Below are positions 34,014 through 42,171 of a DNA stretch of 64,000 nucleotides, piece by piece. Position 1 is the stretch's first letter. Each line of letters begins with the position of its first letter. Made by a program: the position numbers and the translations under genes. The notes beneath the pieces are model-generated. The model worked only from the letters and a program-made list of their open reading frames with translations. It had not been told where the DNA came from and did no database searches. Origin of the DNA: Pseudomonas xantholysinigenes (GTDB taxonomy: Bacteria; Pseudomonadota; Gammaproteobacteria; Pseudomonadales; Pseudomonadaceae); NCBI RefSeq assembly GCF_014268885.2, contig NZ_CP077095.1, positions 1,555,501 through 1,619,500 of the forward strand, given 5' to 3'.

Positions 34014-34937
34014 ATGGAATCGTTCAGCAGCCTCGAATGTTTCGTCCGCAGCGCTGAGGTTGGCAGTTTTGCCGAAGCGGCTCGGCGCCTGTCCCTGACC
34101 CCGGCGGCGGTGGGCAAGAACGTCGCCCAGCTGGAGGCGCGTCTGGGCGTGCGCTTGTTCCAGCGCAGCACGCGCAAGTTGACCCTGACCGAGGCCGGGC
34201 AGCGTTTTCTCGGCGAGGTCAGCGACAGCCTGCGCACCATCCAGTACGCGATGGCCAACCTGGCCAGTGCCGAAGGCCAGCCGGCGGGGTTGCTGCGGGT
34301 GAGCATGGGCACGGTGTTCGGGCGCTTGTACGTGTTGCCGTTGCTGGGCGAGTTCCTGCGCCGTTACCCGGCGATCACCCCGGACTGGCATTTTGACAAC
34401 CGCCAGGTGGACCTGATCGGCCAGGGCTTCGACGCCGCCATCGGTGGTGGCTTTGAGTTGCCGCCTGGGGTGGTGGCGCGCAAGCTGACCCCGGCGCACC
34501 GGGTGCTGGTGGCGGCGCCGACGTACCTGCAACGCTGCACGCCGATCGATCATCCGCAGGCGTTGCAGCGTCATGACGGCATCCTGATCCGTTCGCCGCA
34601 GACCGGGCGGGTGCGGTCATGGCCGCTGACCAGTCGCTGGCAGGAGCAGTGCCCGCTGCAATTGCCGCAAACCATGACCATGAGCGATTCCGACGCCGCC
34701 TGCGCGGTGGCCGAACAGGGGCTGGGCATCGCCTTGGTGAGCTTGCCGTTCGCGGTGCCGTACCTCACCGATCGTCGCCTGTGCCGGGTGTTGCCCGACT
34801 GGTACGTCGACGATGGCCACATCAGCCTGTACTACGCCGCGCACAAGCTGCTGCCGGGCAAGACCCGGGCGTTCATCGACTATGTCGTGGAGCGCTTCGC
34901 CGAGCAGGACCTGGCCAGCCGGTTCAATGCCCTGTAG
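34014..34937 (+). CDS. LysR family transcriptional regulator
   Basis: 307 residues; helix-turn-helix ESFSSLECFVRSAEVGSFAEAARRLSLTPAAVGKNVAQLE, then the effector domain with AGLLRVSMGTVFGRLYVLPLL. The TPAAVGKNVAQLE form resembles the group of LysR regulators placed next to SDR oxidoreductases. Divergent from the SDR gene. The ATG at 34014 lacks a strong ribosome binding site. Confidence 0.92.
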   Translation: MESFSSLECFVRSAEVGSFAEAARRLSLTPAAVGKNVAQLEARLGVRLFQRSTRKLTLTEAGQRFLGEVSDSLRTIQYAMANLASAEGQPAGLLRVSMGTVFGRLYVLPLLGEFLRRYPAITPDWHFDNRQVDLIGQGFDAAIGGGFELPPGVVARKLTPAHRVLVAAPTYLQRCTPIDHPQALQRHDGILIRSPQTGRVRSWPLTSRWQEQCPLQLPQTMTMSDSDAACAVAEQGLGIALVSLPFAVPYLTDRRLCRVLPDWYVDDGHISLYYAAHKLLPGKTRAFIDYVVERFAEQDLASRFNAL

Positions 34938-34948
34938 GCGCCGCGCTG

Positions 34949-35431
34949 TCAGCTGACGGCAATGATGAACTGAACCTGCGCCAGTCCATTGACCACCAGG
35001 CTGATCTCGTCATCCACCCGTTTGCCGAGCATCTGCTGCCCCAAGGGGGCGCGCGGCGTGATCACCGTCACCTGCTCGGCGCCCTCGCCAATTTTCAGCC
35101 CGGCCCCCTCGGGCCCGAGGAACAGTCGGCGCTGCTGGCCATCTTCGTCTTCAAGGGTGACCAGGCAACCGATCTGGATCCCTCGCGCCGGATCGTAGTC
35201 GCGCAGCAGCAGTTGTTGATAAGTGACCAGTGCCTGGCGGATCTCGGCGGTGCGCCGGGCTTGCCCGGTGGCCAGGTACGAAGCCTCCAGCCCCAGGGTG
35301 TCGTACTTGTTCTCGGCGATGTTCTCTTCGGCGGTGGCCGCCTCGTAGGCGGTCTGGGCGGCGCGGCGCAGCACCTCCATGTCCTGTTCGAGGGTGGCGA
35401 CGATGCGCTGGAGCAGGGCGGGCTTGTCCAT
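34949..35431 (-). CDS. GreA/GreB-like transcription elongation factor domain protein
   Basis: 160 residues. N-terminal helical hairpin (MDKPALLQRIVATLEQDMEVLRRAAQTAYEAATAEENIAENKYD) and C-terminal FKBP-like Gre domain (ITPRAPLGQQMLGKRVDDEISL). The hairpin tip shows ATAEENIAENKYDTLG, with acidic residues in place of the true GreA tip, so it may act on RNA polymerase without transcript cleavage. The start at 35431 is 3 nt after the stop of the upstream gene, so the two form an operon. Confidence 0.85.
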   Translation of the reverse strand: MDKPALLQRIVATLEQDMEVLRRAAQTAYEAATAEENIAENKYDTLGLEASYLATGQARRTAEIRQALVTYQQLLLRDYDPARGIQIGCLVTLEDEDGQQRRLFLGPEGAGLKIGEGAEQVTVITPRAPLGQQMLGKRVDDEISLVVNGLAQVQFIIAVS

Positions 35432-35433
35432 GG

Positions 35434-35832
35434 TCAGTAGCAGAACTCCAGCACGTTGGCCTGGCTCTTGTCGGTCGGCGCGGTGCGGTTCTGCTGCAGC
35501 CAGAACTGGCACTTGGGGCTGTTCAGGTTGCGAGGGTTGCCCTGGGCGGCCTCGGCGGCTTGCTGCAGCTCTTGCTTGTGCAGGATGTCCTTGTAGTGCT
35601 CGAACATCTGCGCCTGGGCGTCGTCGGCCGGTGCCGGTGCCGGTGCGATGGCGGGTTGGACTACCGGCGCAGCGACGGCCTCGACCAGCGGTTGCGCCTG
35701 CTCCGGCCACAGGCGCAGGGCCAGCCACAGGCTCAGGGCGATGGCCACGGCGCCGAGCCACAGGCCGAAGGCGACGCACAGGATCAGCTGCACGGGCTTC
35801 AAGGTAATCTTCAGATCGCGGGGGCGGGGCAT
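35434..35832 (-). CDS. Membrane-anchored protein of unknown function
   Basis: 132 residues: a basic cytoplasmic start (MPRPRDLKITLKPVQ), one transmembrane helix (LILCVAFGLWLGAVAIALSLWLAL), an Ala/Pro linker (VVQPAIAPAPAPADDAQ), and a soluble part with two Cys (SPKCQFWLQQNRT and the final VLEFCY). The two cysteines could form a disulfide in the periplasm. Start at 35832 with AGGAGG; it ends two bases before the Gre-like gene and is co-transcribed with it. No family recognised. Confidence 0.7.
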   Translation of the reverse strand: MPRPRDLKITLKPVQLILCVAFGLWLGAVAIALSLWLALRLWPEQAQPLVEAVAAPVVQPAIAPAPAPADDAQAQMFEHYKDILHKQELQQAAEAAQGNPRNLNSPKCQFWLQQNRTAPTDKSQANVLEFCY

Positions 35833-35966
35833 GGCGGCCTCCTGGCAGGCGGTTCGAGGCCGCCATTGTCGCATGGCACGAGGGTTATTTTCAGTGCCAG
35901 GCTTTTGTCCACAGGCATTTGCCCGCACAATTCGCGGTCTTTTTTCGCAGGCACCGGAACCTGGCC

Positions 35967-37100
35967 ATGAAACCCACCTGGGATATCTTCTGTGCGGTCG
36001 TCGACAACTACGGCGATATCGGCGTGACCTGGCGCCTGGCCCGGCAGTTGGTGGCCGAGCACGACCTGGCCGTGCGCCTGTGGGTGGATGACCTGCAGGC
36101 CTTCGTGCGCCTGTGCCCGCAGGCCGATGCCGGGGCGGCGCAGCAATGGCAGCAAGGGGTGGAAATTCGCCACTGGCCTGCGACCTGGCCAGGCGCTGAG
36201 CCGGCCCAGGTGGTGATTGGCGCCTTTGCCTGCCAGCTGCCGGACGGCTACGTCGAGGCCATGCTCCGGCAGCCCACGCCACCTTTGTGGTTGAACCTGG
36301 ACTACCTGAGCGCCGAAGACTGGGTGGAGGGCTGTCATGGCTTGCCATCGCCCCAGGCCAATGGGCTGCGCAAGTTCTTCTTCTTCCCCGGCTTCACCGA
36401 CAAGACCGGCGGCCTGCTGCGTGAAGCCAGCCTGCTGCCGCGTTGCCAGGCCTTGCGCCAGGCGCCCGGTGAACGCGAGCAGTTCCTTGGCGGGCTGGGC
36501 GTCCAGCCCGAGGAAGGCGCGCGGCTGATCTCGCTGTTCGCCTACGAAAACCCGCAACTGGGCAACTGGCTGGATGCGCTGGCCGCTGCTGCGCACCCCA
36601 GCCACCTGCTGGTGCCGCAGGGGCGCATCCTCGGGGACCTGGGCACCTGGCTGGGCGAGGCGGAACTGCCTGTGGGCACGCTGCACCGGCGTGGCGCGCT
36701 GACCGTGCAGGTGCTGCCTTTCGTCAGCCAGGACGACTATGACCGGCTGTTGTGGAGCTGCGACTTCAACGCCGTGCGCGGCGAGGATTCCTTCGTCCGC
36801 GCGCAATGGGCCGGCGCGCCGATGCTGTGGCACATCTATATCCAGGAAGAGAACGCCCACTGGGAAAAGCTCGAGGCGTTCCTCGCCCTCTATCGTCAGG
36901 GGTTGTCGCCGGCCGCCGGCCACGCGCTCAGCGCGCTGTGGCGGGCCTGGAACATGGATCAGCCGATGGGGCAGGCCTGGACGGCGCTGCAGCCGCACTG
37001 GGAGGAATTGCGCGAACACGCCCGGCAGTGGCAGGCCGCGCAGGCCGCTCGGCCGGACCTTGCCACGAGGCTGGTACAGTTTTACCGAAATTCGCTATGA
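35967..37100 (+). CDS. earP: EF-P arginine rhamnosyltransferase
   Basis: 377 residues. MKPTWDIFCAVVDNYGDIGVTWRLARQL places D13 and D17, the acidic pair known to matter for EarP catalysis, in the N-terminal Rossmann domain. LWLNLDYLSAEDWVEGCHGLPSPQ and LLWSCDFNAVRGEDSFVRAQWAG are characteristic of the family. EarP transfers rhamnose from TDP-rhamnose to Arg32 of EF-P, which is needed to rescue ribosomes stalled at polyproline. efp begins 48 bp downstream. The chosen start is ATG at 35967. Confidence 0.95.
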   Translation: MKPTWDIFCAVVDNYGDIGVTWRLARQLVAEHDLAVRLWVDDLQAFVRLCPQADAGAAQQWQQGVEIRHWPATWPGAEPAQVVIGAFACQLPDGYVEAMLRQPTPPLWLNLDYLSAEDWVEGCHGLPSPQANGLRKFFFFPGFTDKTGGLLREASLLPRCQALRQAPGEREQFLGGLGVQPEEGARLISLFAYENPQLGNWLDALAAAAHPSHLLVPQGRILGDLGTWLGEAELPVGTLHRRGALTVQVLPFVSQDDYDRLLWSCDFNAVRGEDSFVRAQWAGAPMLWHIYIQEENAHWEKLEAFLALYRQGLSPAAGHALSALWRAWNMDQPMGQAWTALQPHWEELREHARQWQAAQAARPDLATRLVQFYRNSL

Positions 37101-37148
37101 TACGCGGCCTCGATTTTTATAAATCCATCCAGATTCGGATACTTCGTA

Positions 37149-37718
37149 ATGAAAACTGGTAAAGAACTGAAACCCGGTACCGTACTGCGGATCGACAACG
37201 ACCCGTGGCTGGTTCAGAAAGCTGAGTTCACCAAGTCGGGCCGTAACAGCGCGATCATGAAGACCAAGCTGAAGAACCTGCTGACCGGCTACAAGACCGA
37301 AACCGTATACGGTGCGGACGACAAGCTGGACGACGTGATCCTGGATCGCAAAGAAGCGACCCTGTCGTTCATCAGCGGTGACTCGTACACCTTCATGGAC
37401 ACCACCGACTACACCATGTACGAACTGAACGCCGAAGACATCGACGCCGTTCTGCCGTACATCGAAGAAGGCATGGAAGACATCTGCGAAGCCGTGTTCT
37501 TCGAAGGCCGCCTGGTATCGGTAGAACTGCCGACCACCATCAGCCGCCAGGTTGTCTACACCGAGAACGCCGCCCGTGGCGACACCTCGGGCAAGGTCAT
37601 GAAGCCTGCCAAGCTGAAGAACGGTACCGAGATCTCGGTTGCCGACTTCATCCAGATCGACGAGTGGATCGACATCGACACTCGCGACAACAGCTTCAAG
37701 GGCCGTTCCAAGAAGTAA
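37149..37718 (+). CDS. efp: Elongation factor P
   Basis: 189 residues, three beta-barrel domains. The tip of domain I reads KSGRNSA with Arg at position 32, the form that is rhamnosylated by EarP (in E. coli it is Lys34 modified by EpmA). It binds the ribosome between the P and E sites and restores peptide bond formation at consecutive prolines. TATGAT at 37093-37098, inside the earP stop region, is a plausible -10 element for an extra promoter of efp. Ends before an intrinsic terminator. Confidence 0.97.
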   Translation: MKTGKELKPGTVLRIDNDPWLVQKAEFTKSGRNSAIMKTKLKNLLTGYKTETVYGADDKLDDVILDRKEATLSFISGDSYTFMDTTDYTMYELNAEDIDAVLPYIEEGMEDICEAVFFEGRLVSVELPTTISRQVVYTENAARGDTSGKVMKPAKLKNGTEISVADFIQIDEWIDIDTRDNSFKGRSKK

Positions 37719-37738
37719 TCCTTCTTGCGATGAGCACG

Positions 37739-37767
37739 AAAAACCCGGCCTTGGCCGGGTTTTTTTG
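37739..37767 (+). terminator. Intrinsic terminator of efp
   Basis: AACCCGGCC and GGCCGGGTT around a 2-nt loop, followed by a T-run, 20 nt after the stop codon. Confidence 0.92.
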
Positions 37768-37795
37768 TGCCTGATTTCAGGGAGGGCACATTCCC

Positions 37796-37920
37796 TGTAG
37801 GAGCGGCCTTGTGCCGCGAAAGGACCGCAAAGCGCTCCCAGAATTCGCAGGGCGAATCCGCTATTCGCCTGTTCCACTGTCGGGGGCGCTGCGCGCCCCT
37901 TTCGTGACACCAGGCCGCTC
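37796..37920. repeat. REP pair, diverged right half
   Basis: CTGTAGGAGCGGCCTTGTGCC on the left is intact; the right half (TTTCGTGACACCAGGCCGCTC) is diverged and lacks the terminal CTACA. Between efp and the converging ohr gene. Confidence 0.75.
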
Positions 37921-37935
37921 AGGGCTTGCTTGCGG

Positions 37936-38364
37936 TTACACAGTCACATGCAAGCGCACATCCACATTGCCACGGGTGGCGTTGGAGTAAGGGCAGACCT
38001 TGTGCGCCTTCTCCACCAGCCCTTCGGCATCGGCCTGGGCCAGGCCCGGCAGGTTGATGTGCAGGTCGATGTCGAGGCCGAAACCACCAGGAATCTGGCC
38101 AATACCGACCTTGGCAGTGATCGAGGCATCGGCGGGCAGGGCTTTTTTCTCCTGCCCGGCAACGAACTTCAGCGCGCCGATGAAGCAGGCCGAGTAGCCG
38201 GCGGCGAACATCTGCTCGGGGTTGGTGCCTTCACCACCCGCGCCACCCAGCTCCTTGGGCGTGCTCAGCTTGACGTCCAGCTTGCCGTCGCTGGAGCGGG
38301 ATTTGCCGTCGCGACCGCCGGTGGAGGTGGCTTCTGCGATGTACAGCGGAGTGACCTTTTGCAT
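37936..38364 (-). CDS. ohr: Organic hydroperoxide resistance protein
   Basis: 142 residues of the Ohr/OsmC family. The peroxidatic Cys in AAGYSACFIGAL and the resolving Cys in AHKVCPYSNATRGN are both present, as are the PEQMFAAGYSACF block and the C-terminal VDVRLHV. Reduces organic hydroperoxides using lipoylated proteins. ohrR lies upstream on the same strand, 131 bp away, with a palindrome between them. The gene starts at ATG 38364. Confidence 0.95.
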   Translation of the reverse strand: MQKVTPLYIAEATSTGGRDGKSRSSDGKLDVKLSTPKELGGAGGEGTNPEQMFAAGYSACFIGALKFVAGQEKKALPADASITAKVGIGQIPGGFGLDIDLHINLPGLAQADAEGLVEKAHKVCPYSNATRGNVDVRLHVTV

Positions 38365-38417
38365 CTTGAGCCTCGCTTGTGTGCTGTGCGCCGTCGGCGC
38401 TGAGTGGGTACGGGTTG

Positions 38418-38452
38418 TAACTTAGCGCGCAATTATTTAGTGCGCAAGTTAA
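38418..38452. promoter_or_regulatory. Probable OhrR operator / ohr promoter
   Basis: TAACTTAGCGCGCAATTA followed by TTTAGTGCGCAAGTTAA: an AT-rich interrupted inverted repeat (TAACTT/AAGTTA outer arms, GCGC inner arms) in the ohrR-ohr gap. OhrR regulators bind comparable inverted repeats over the ohr promoter; that this is the site is inference. Confidence 0.55.
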
Positions 38453-38495
38453 ATATTCGACCATTCATCCGAACAGCCACCCTACAGGATAGCCG

Positions 38496-38951
38496 TCAGA
38501 GGTGGTCTTGCAGTTGCGCGCGCAGCGCCAGCAGGTCGGCTTGCAGCTTGTGCAGCTGCTCCGCGCTATGGCCGCTGGCCTGGAGAATGCACTGCGGCAC
38601 ACGGCGGGCCTGGTCTTGCAAGGCGCGGCCCTTGTCGGTCAGTTGCACCAGCACGACGCGCTCATCTTCGCGGCTGCGGCTGCGCTTGAGCAAACCTTCG
38701 CTTTCCAGGCGCTTGAGCAGCGGCGTCAAGGAACCTGGGTCGGTGAGCAGGCGCTGGCTGATCTCGCCCACCGTCAGGCCGTCGCGCTCCCATAGCACCA
38801 GCATGGCCAGGTATTGCGGATAGGTCAGGCCCAGCGCCTGCAACAGTGGCTTGTAGACCTTGGTCATCAGCAGCGATGTGGAGTGCAGGGCAAAGCAGAC
38901 CTGGTTGTCCAGCAGCAGTTCGTTGCAGGGGGCTTGGGTATCGGCGTTCAT
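38496..38951 (-). CDS. ohrR: MarR family peroxide sensor OhrR
   Basis: 151 residues. The reactive Cys in LLDNQVCFALHS (residue 19) is the peroxide sensor of OhrR; winged helix region is YPQYLAMLVLWERDGLTVGEISQRLLTDPGSLTPLLKRLESEGL, with the RSRSREDERVV wing. Oxidation of the Cys by organic peroxides releases the repressor. Its linkage to ohr and the Cys position make this assignment firm. Confidence 0.93.
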   Translation of the reverse strand: MNADTQAPCNELLLDNQVCFALHSTSLLMTKVYKPLLQALGLTYPQYLAMLVLWERDGLTVGEISQRLLTDPGSLTPLLKRLESEGLLKRSRSREDERVVLVQLTDKGRALQDQARRVPQCILQASGHSAEQLHKLQADLLALRAQLQDHL

Positions 38952-39006
38952 GCAAGTCCTTGGTATCGATGAGTGAGGAAATCTAGCACGCCAAAGCTTG
39001 GTGCGC

Positions 39007-39963
39007 TCACTGCCAGCGCAGCTCGCTTCTCAGGGCCAGGTCCCAGGGGGGCACCGGGCTGAATCGGCTCTTGAGGAATTCGAGCAGCAAGCGGCTGCGA
39101 GAGTTCGTTTCATGTTCCAGACGCAGGGCATAAATACCGCTGGTTTCGGGCTCCGGCAGGCCGTTTTGGCAAAACAGGGGGAGCAATTCGCCGCGCAGCA
39201 GGTAGTCGCTGATCAGCCAGGTGGGCAGGTGGGCCACGCCCAGCCCGGCCAGGGCGCCGAACAGCAAGGTCTCGGCATTGTTAGCGGCCATGCGCATGCG
39301 CGCGGGGCGGTACAGCCGGGCCTGGCCGTCGACGTTGAAGCGCCAGGCAAAGGGCGGCGCCAGGCCATCCCAATCGAGGCCGTCGTGGTCGGGTAGTTCA
39401 CTGGGGCAGGCCGGCACCCCGCGGCTGGCCAGGTAGGCGGGGCTGGCGCAGGCAATGCGCACCATGTAGGCCAAGGGCGTGGCCACCAGCCGGGTGTCGG
39501 CCAGAGGGCCGGCGCGCAGCACTAGGTCGACTTCGCCCAGGTGGCTGCCGTGCAGGTCGACGAAACTGTCGATCAGGCGCAGTTGCACATCGAGCCCGGG
39601 GTAGGCCACCAGGAAGTCGGCGATGGCCGGAGCCAGGTGGCGGCGGCCGAAGGCCGCGGGGGCATCGATGCGAATCAGCCCTTCGGGGGCGTTGCTCAAC
39701 GACACCGCCTCGGCCCGGGCCAGGCGCAGCTCTTCGATGATGCGCCGGGCCCGCTCGGCGAAGGCCTTGCCGGCCGGCGTCGGGCGTACGGCGTGGGTGC
39801 TGCGTGAGAACAGGCGGCTGCCGACGGCGCTTTCCAGGCTGTCGATGCGCCGGGCCACGGCGGACGGGGTCAGCGGGTGGCGACGGGCGGCGGCGGAAAA
39901 ACTGCCGGTTTCCAGCACATCGAGAAACAGGCTCAGTTGTTCGGTGAGGATATCGGGGCTCAT
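39007..39963 (-). CDS. LysR family transcriptional regulator
   Basis: 318 residues; ILTEQLSLFLDVLETGSFSAAARRHPLTPSAVARRIDSLE is the helix-turn-helix. The effector domain contains LIRIDAPAAFGRRHLAPAI. Divergent from a TSUP permease gene with 116 bp between; a regulatory link is possible. The start ATG at 39963 has a weak Shine-Dalgarno sequence. Confidence 0.9.
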   Translation of the reverse strand: MSPDILTEQLSLFLDVLETGSFSAAARRHPLTPSAVARRIDSLESAVGSRLFSRSTHAVRPTPAGKAFAERARRIIEELRLARAEAVSLSNAPEGLIRIDAPAAFGRRHLAPAIADFLVAYPGLDVQLRLIDSFVDLHGSHLGEVDLVLRAGPLADTRLVATPLAYMVRIACASPAYLASRGVPACPSELPDHDGLDWDGLAPPFAWRFNVDGQARLYRPARMRMAANNAETLLFGALAGLGVAHLPTWLISDYLLRGELLPLFCQNGLPEPETSGIYALRLEHETNSRSRLLLEFLKSRFSPVPPWDLALRSELRWQ

Positions 39964-40079
39964 GGGGGCTTTGCTTATGCAGAATACGCACAGCCATTGT
40001 GCGCTGCTGTGCGTTTCCCCGCCAGCCGCGACTGGGTAGCATGCCGCTCATTCTCTGAAAGCAGGCGGATGAGGCCCGG

Positions 40080-40829
40080 ATGATCGAGTGGTTGATGTAC
40101 ATCGTATTGGGAGCGGCGCTGGGCACCCTGGGCGGCCTGTTCGGCATTGGTGGCGGCTTGATCGCGATTCCGGCGTTGGGGGTGCTGTTCGGCCTCGACC
40201 AGCAGTTGGCCCAGGGCACCGCGCTGGTGATGGTGGTGCCCAATGTGCTGTTGGCGCTGTGGCGTTATCACCAGCGCAATCGCATTGAGTTGCGCCACGC
40301 CGTGCCGTTGTCGCTGTGCAGCTTCGTGTTCGCCTGGCTGGGGGCGATCTGGGCTGTCGGGATCGATGCGCAGTCGATGCGCCTGTACTTCGTCGGTTTT
40401 CTGGTGGTCCTGGCGGTGTGGAACGTGGCACGGATGTTCCTGCCGGTGAGGCCGCCGAGCAACCAGCTGCGCTATCCGTGGCCATGGTTGGGCGTATTGG
40501 GCAGCTTTGCCGGGACCATGGGCGGGCTGTTCGGCGTGGGCGGGGCGGTGGTGGCCACGCCGATATTGACCTCGGTGTTCGGCACGACCCAGGTCGTGGC
40601 CCAGGGGCTGTCGCTGGCGCTGGCGGCGCCGAGCACCCTGGTGACGCTGTTGACCTATGGGCTGCACCAGAGTGTTGTCTGGAGTGTCGGTATCCCCCTG
40701 GCAATCGGTGGTTTGCTCAGCATCAGTTGGGGCGTGAAGCTGGCGCATGCGTTGCCTGAGAAGGTGCTGCGGGCAATGTTCTGCGGGTTCCTGGTGGTGT
40801 GCGCGCTGATGCTCGGGTTCGAGCTGTAG
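40080..40829 (+). CDS. TSUP (TauE/SafE) family permease
   Basis: 249 residues with about eight hydrophobic segments and the internal two-fold repeat of the family: GAALGTLGGLFGIGGGLIAIPAL and GSFAGTMGGLFGVGGAVVATPIL, each carrying the GGLxGxGGG motif. TSUP proteins move sulfite, taurine breakdown products, sulfoacetate or related anions. Substrate not determined. Start ATG at 40080 with GAGGCCC. Divergent from one LysR gene; its stop is 38 bases before the converging second one. Confidence 0.92.
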   Translation: MIEWLMYIVLGAALGTLGGLFGIGGGLIAIPALGVLFGLDQQLAQGTALVMVVPNVLLALWRYHQRNRIELRHAVPLSLCSFVFAWLGAIWAVGIDAQSMRLYFVGFLVVLAVWNVARMFLPVRPPSNQLRYPWPWLGVLGSFAGTMGGLFGVGGAVVATPILTSVFGTTQVVAQGLSLALAAPSTLVTLLTYGLHQSVVWSVGIPLAIGGLLSISWGVKLAHALPEKVLRAMFCGFLVVCALMLGFEL

Positions 40830-40867
40830 CCTGCAAGGGCCGCAAGGCGGCCCCTGGATCCCACCTG

Positions 40868-41719
40868 TCATTTGAACCCTTCGACGATGTATTCGGCCAT
40901 GCAATCGGTGATGGGCGAATGCTGCTGGTCGTTGCGCAGCAGCATCACATTGGCCATGTGCAACTGCGGCAAACCATCCTCTTCGCCGAGGATGCGCAGT
41001 TGCCCACCGATCAGGCTCTGCAACTGCGCGGTCACCGCCAGGCCGGCGGTGACGATGGCGAAGATCGCCGCCAGGCTCGGGCTGGTGTAGGCGATGCGGT
41101 ATTCGATGCCCTGGCGCTCCAGGGCATTGCAGGTCCAGCCCCGGCAGAAACAGTCGGTGTTGAACAGCGCCAGCGGCATCGGGCGTTGCTCCTGGGGGCA
41201 GAAGCCCTCGGCCGCGGCCCACACCAGGCGCTCTTGGCGCAACAGTTGGCCGACCTCGTTGCCCGGTTCGCGGGTGACGATGGTCAGGTCCAGGTCCTGG
41301 CGCAGCATCAGTTGCTTGGACGAGTCGCAGTGCACCTCGACATGGATCAACGGGTAGGCCTGGGCAAAGCGGGTAAGGATGCTCGGCAGGTAGCGCATGG
41401 CGTAGTCGTCCGGCGTGCCGATGCGCACCACCCCGACCATGTGCGGCATGCGCAGGGTGTTGAACACTTCGCCATGCAGCTTGAGGATGCGCCGGGCATA
41501 GCCGAGCAACACCTGGCCCTCGGCGGTCAGGCGCACCTGGCGGCCGTCGCGCTCGAACAGCTGGCGCTGGAGGATGTCTTCTTCCAGGCGTTTCATCTGC
41601 ATGCTGACTGCCGACTGGGTGCGGTTGACCACCTCGCCGGCACGGGTGAAGCCGCCTTGCTCGGCGATGGCGACGAAGGTGCGCAGCACCTCGGCGTCGA
41701 GGCTCTGATACTGGGACAT
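40868..41719 (-). CDS. LysR family transcriptional regulator
   Basis: 283 residues. SLDAEVLRTFVAIAEQGGFTRAGEVVNRTQSAVSMQMKRLE is the DNA-binding region; the effector domain starts VGVVRIGTPDDYAMRYLP. The sequence resembles the NodD-independent LrhA/HexA group, whose members use the NRTQSAVSMQMKRLE form. Divergent from a DUF1127 gene. The start has GGAGATTGATGCC upstream. Confidence 0.92.
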   Translation of the reverse strand: MSQYQSLDAEVLRTFVAIAEQGGFTRAGEVVNRTQSAVSMQMKRLEEDILQRQLFERDGRQVRLTAEGQVLLGYARRILKLHGEVFNTLRMPHMVGVVRIGTPDDYAMRYLPSILTRFAQAYPLIHVEVHCDSSKQLMLRQDLDLTIVTREPGNEVGQLLRQERLVWAAAEGFCPQEQRPMPLALFNTDCFCRGWTCNALERQGIEYRIAYTSPSLAAIFAIVTAGLAVTAQLQSLIGGQLRILGEEDGLPQLHMANVMLLRNDQQHSPITDCMAEYIVEGFK

Positions 41720-41812
41720 GGCATCAATCTCCTAGATGCACGGCATCAGAAACATTCGTTGGATTGATCTTAGGCCCAGGCAGAGACTGGAGCCATCCAC
41801 AAGGAGGGCGTC

Positions 41813-42034
41813 ATGATGAAAGGTCATTTCAACGTAGCTCACCAGCCTGGGTCTACCCTCGGCCACCTGTTGCACGATGCCGGCGGGCGGCTGCTGCGCT
41901 GGTACGAGCTGCACCGCCAGCGCGACGAACTGGCGCGCTTGAGCGATGCCACGCTGCACGACCTGGGGTTGTCGCGGGCCGATATCCAGCAGGAGGCCGA
42001 TCGGCATTTCTGGGAGGATCCGTTGCGCAAGTAG
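41813..42034 (+). CDS. DUF1127 family small protein
   Basis: 73 residues. The C-terminal two thirds, LLRWYELHRQRDELARLSDATLHDLGLSRADIQQEADRHFW, are the DUF1127 domain: an arginine-rich helical hairpin with the DxxLxDLGLSRxDI motif. Members bind RNA or regulators in other Proteobacteria. ATG codons at 41813 and 41816 are both possible; AAGGAGGG lies upstream. The divergent LysR gene may control it. Confidence 0.85.
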   Translation: MMKGHFNVAHQPGSTLGHLLHDAGGRLLRWYELHRQRDELARLSDATLHDLGLSRADIQQEADRHFWEDPLRK

Positions 42035-42058
42035 GCAGGTGAAGGCTGTGCTGGGTTC

Positions 42059-42120
42059 TTCGCGGGCAAGCCCGCTGCCACAGGGCCATGGTGCTTGTGG
42101 GAGCGGGCTTGCCCGCGAAT
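42059..42120. repeat. Inverted REP pair (GGGCTTGCCCGCGAA type)
   Basis: TTCGCGGGCAAGCCCGCTGCC on the left and its inverse GTGGGAGCGGGCTTGCCCGC on the right. It precedes the YcaQ-like gene; an ATG at 42088 in the same frame lies within it. Confidence 0.8.
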
Positions 42121-42171
42121 GCTATGGTGCAGACACCAGAAGGCTTGCAGAACCACTGTGAGGTACCTCCA

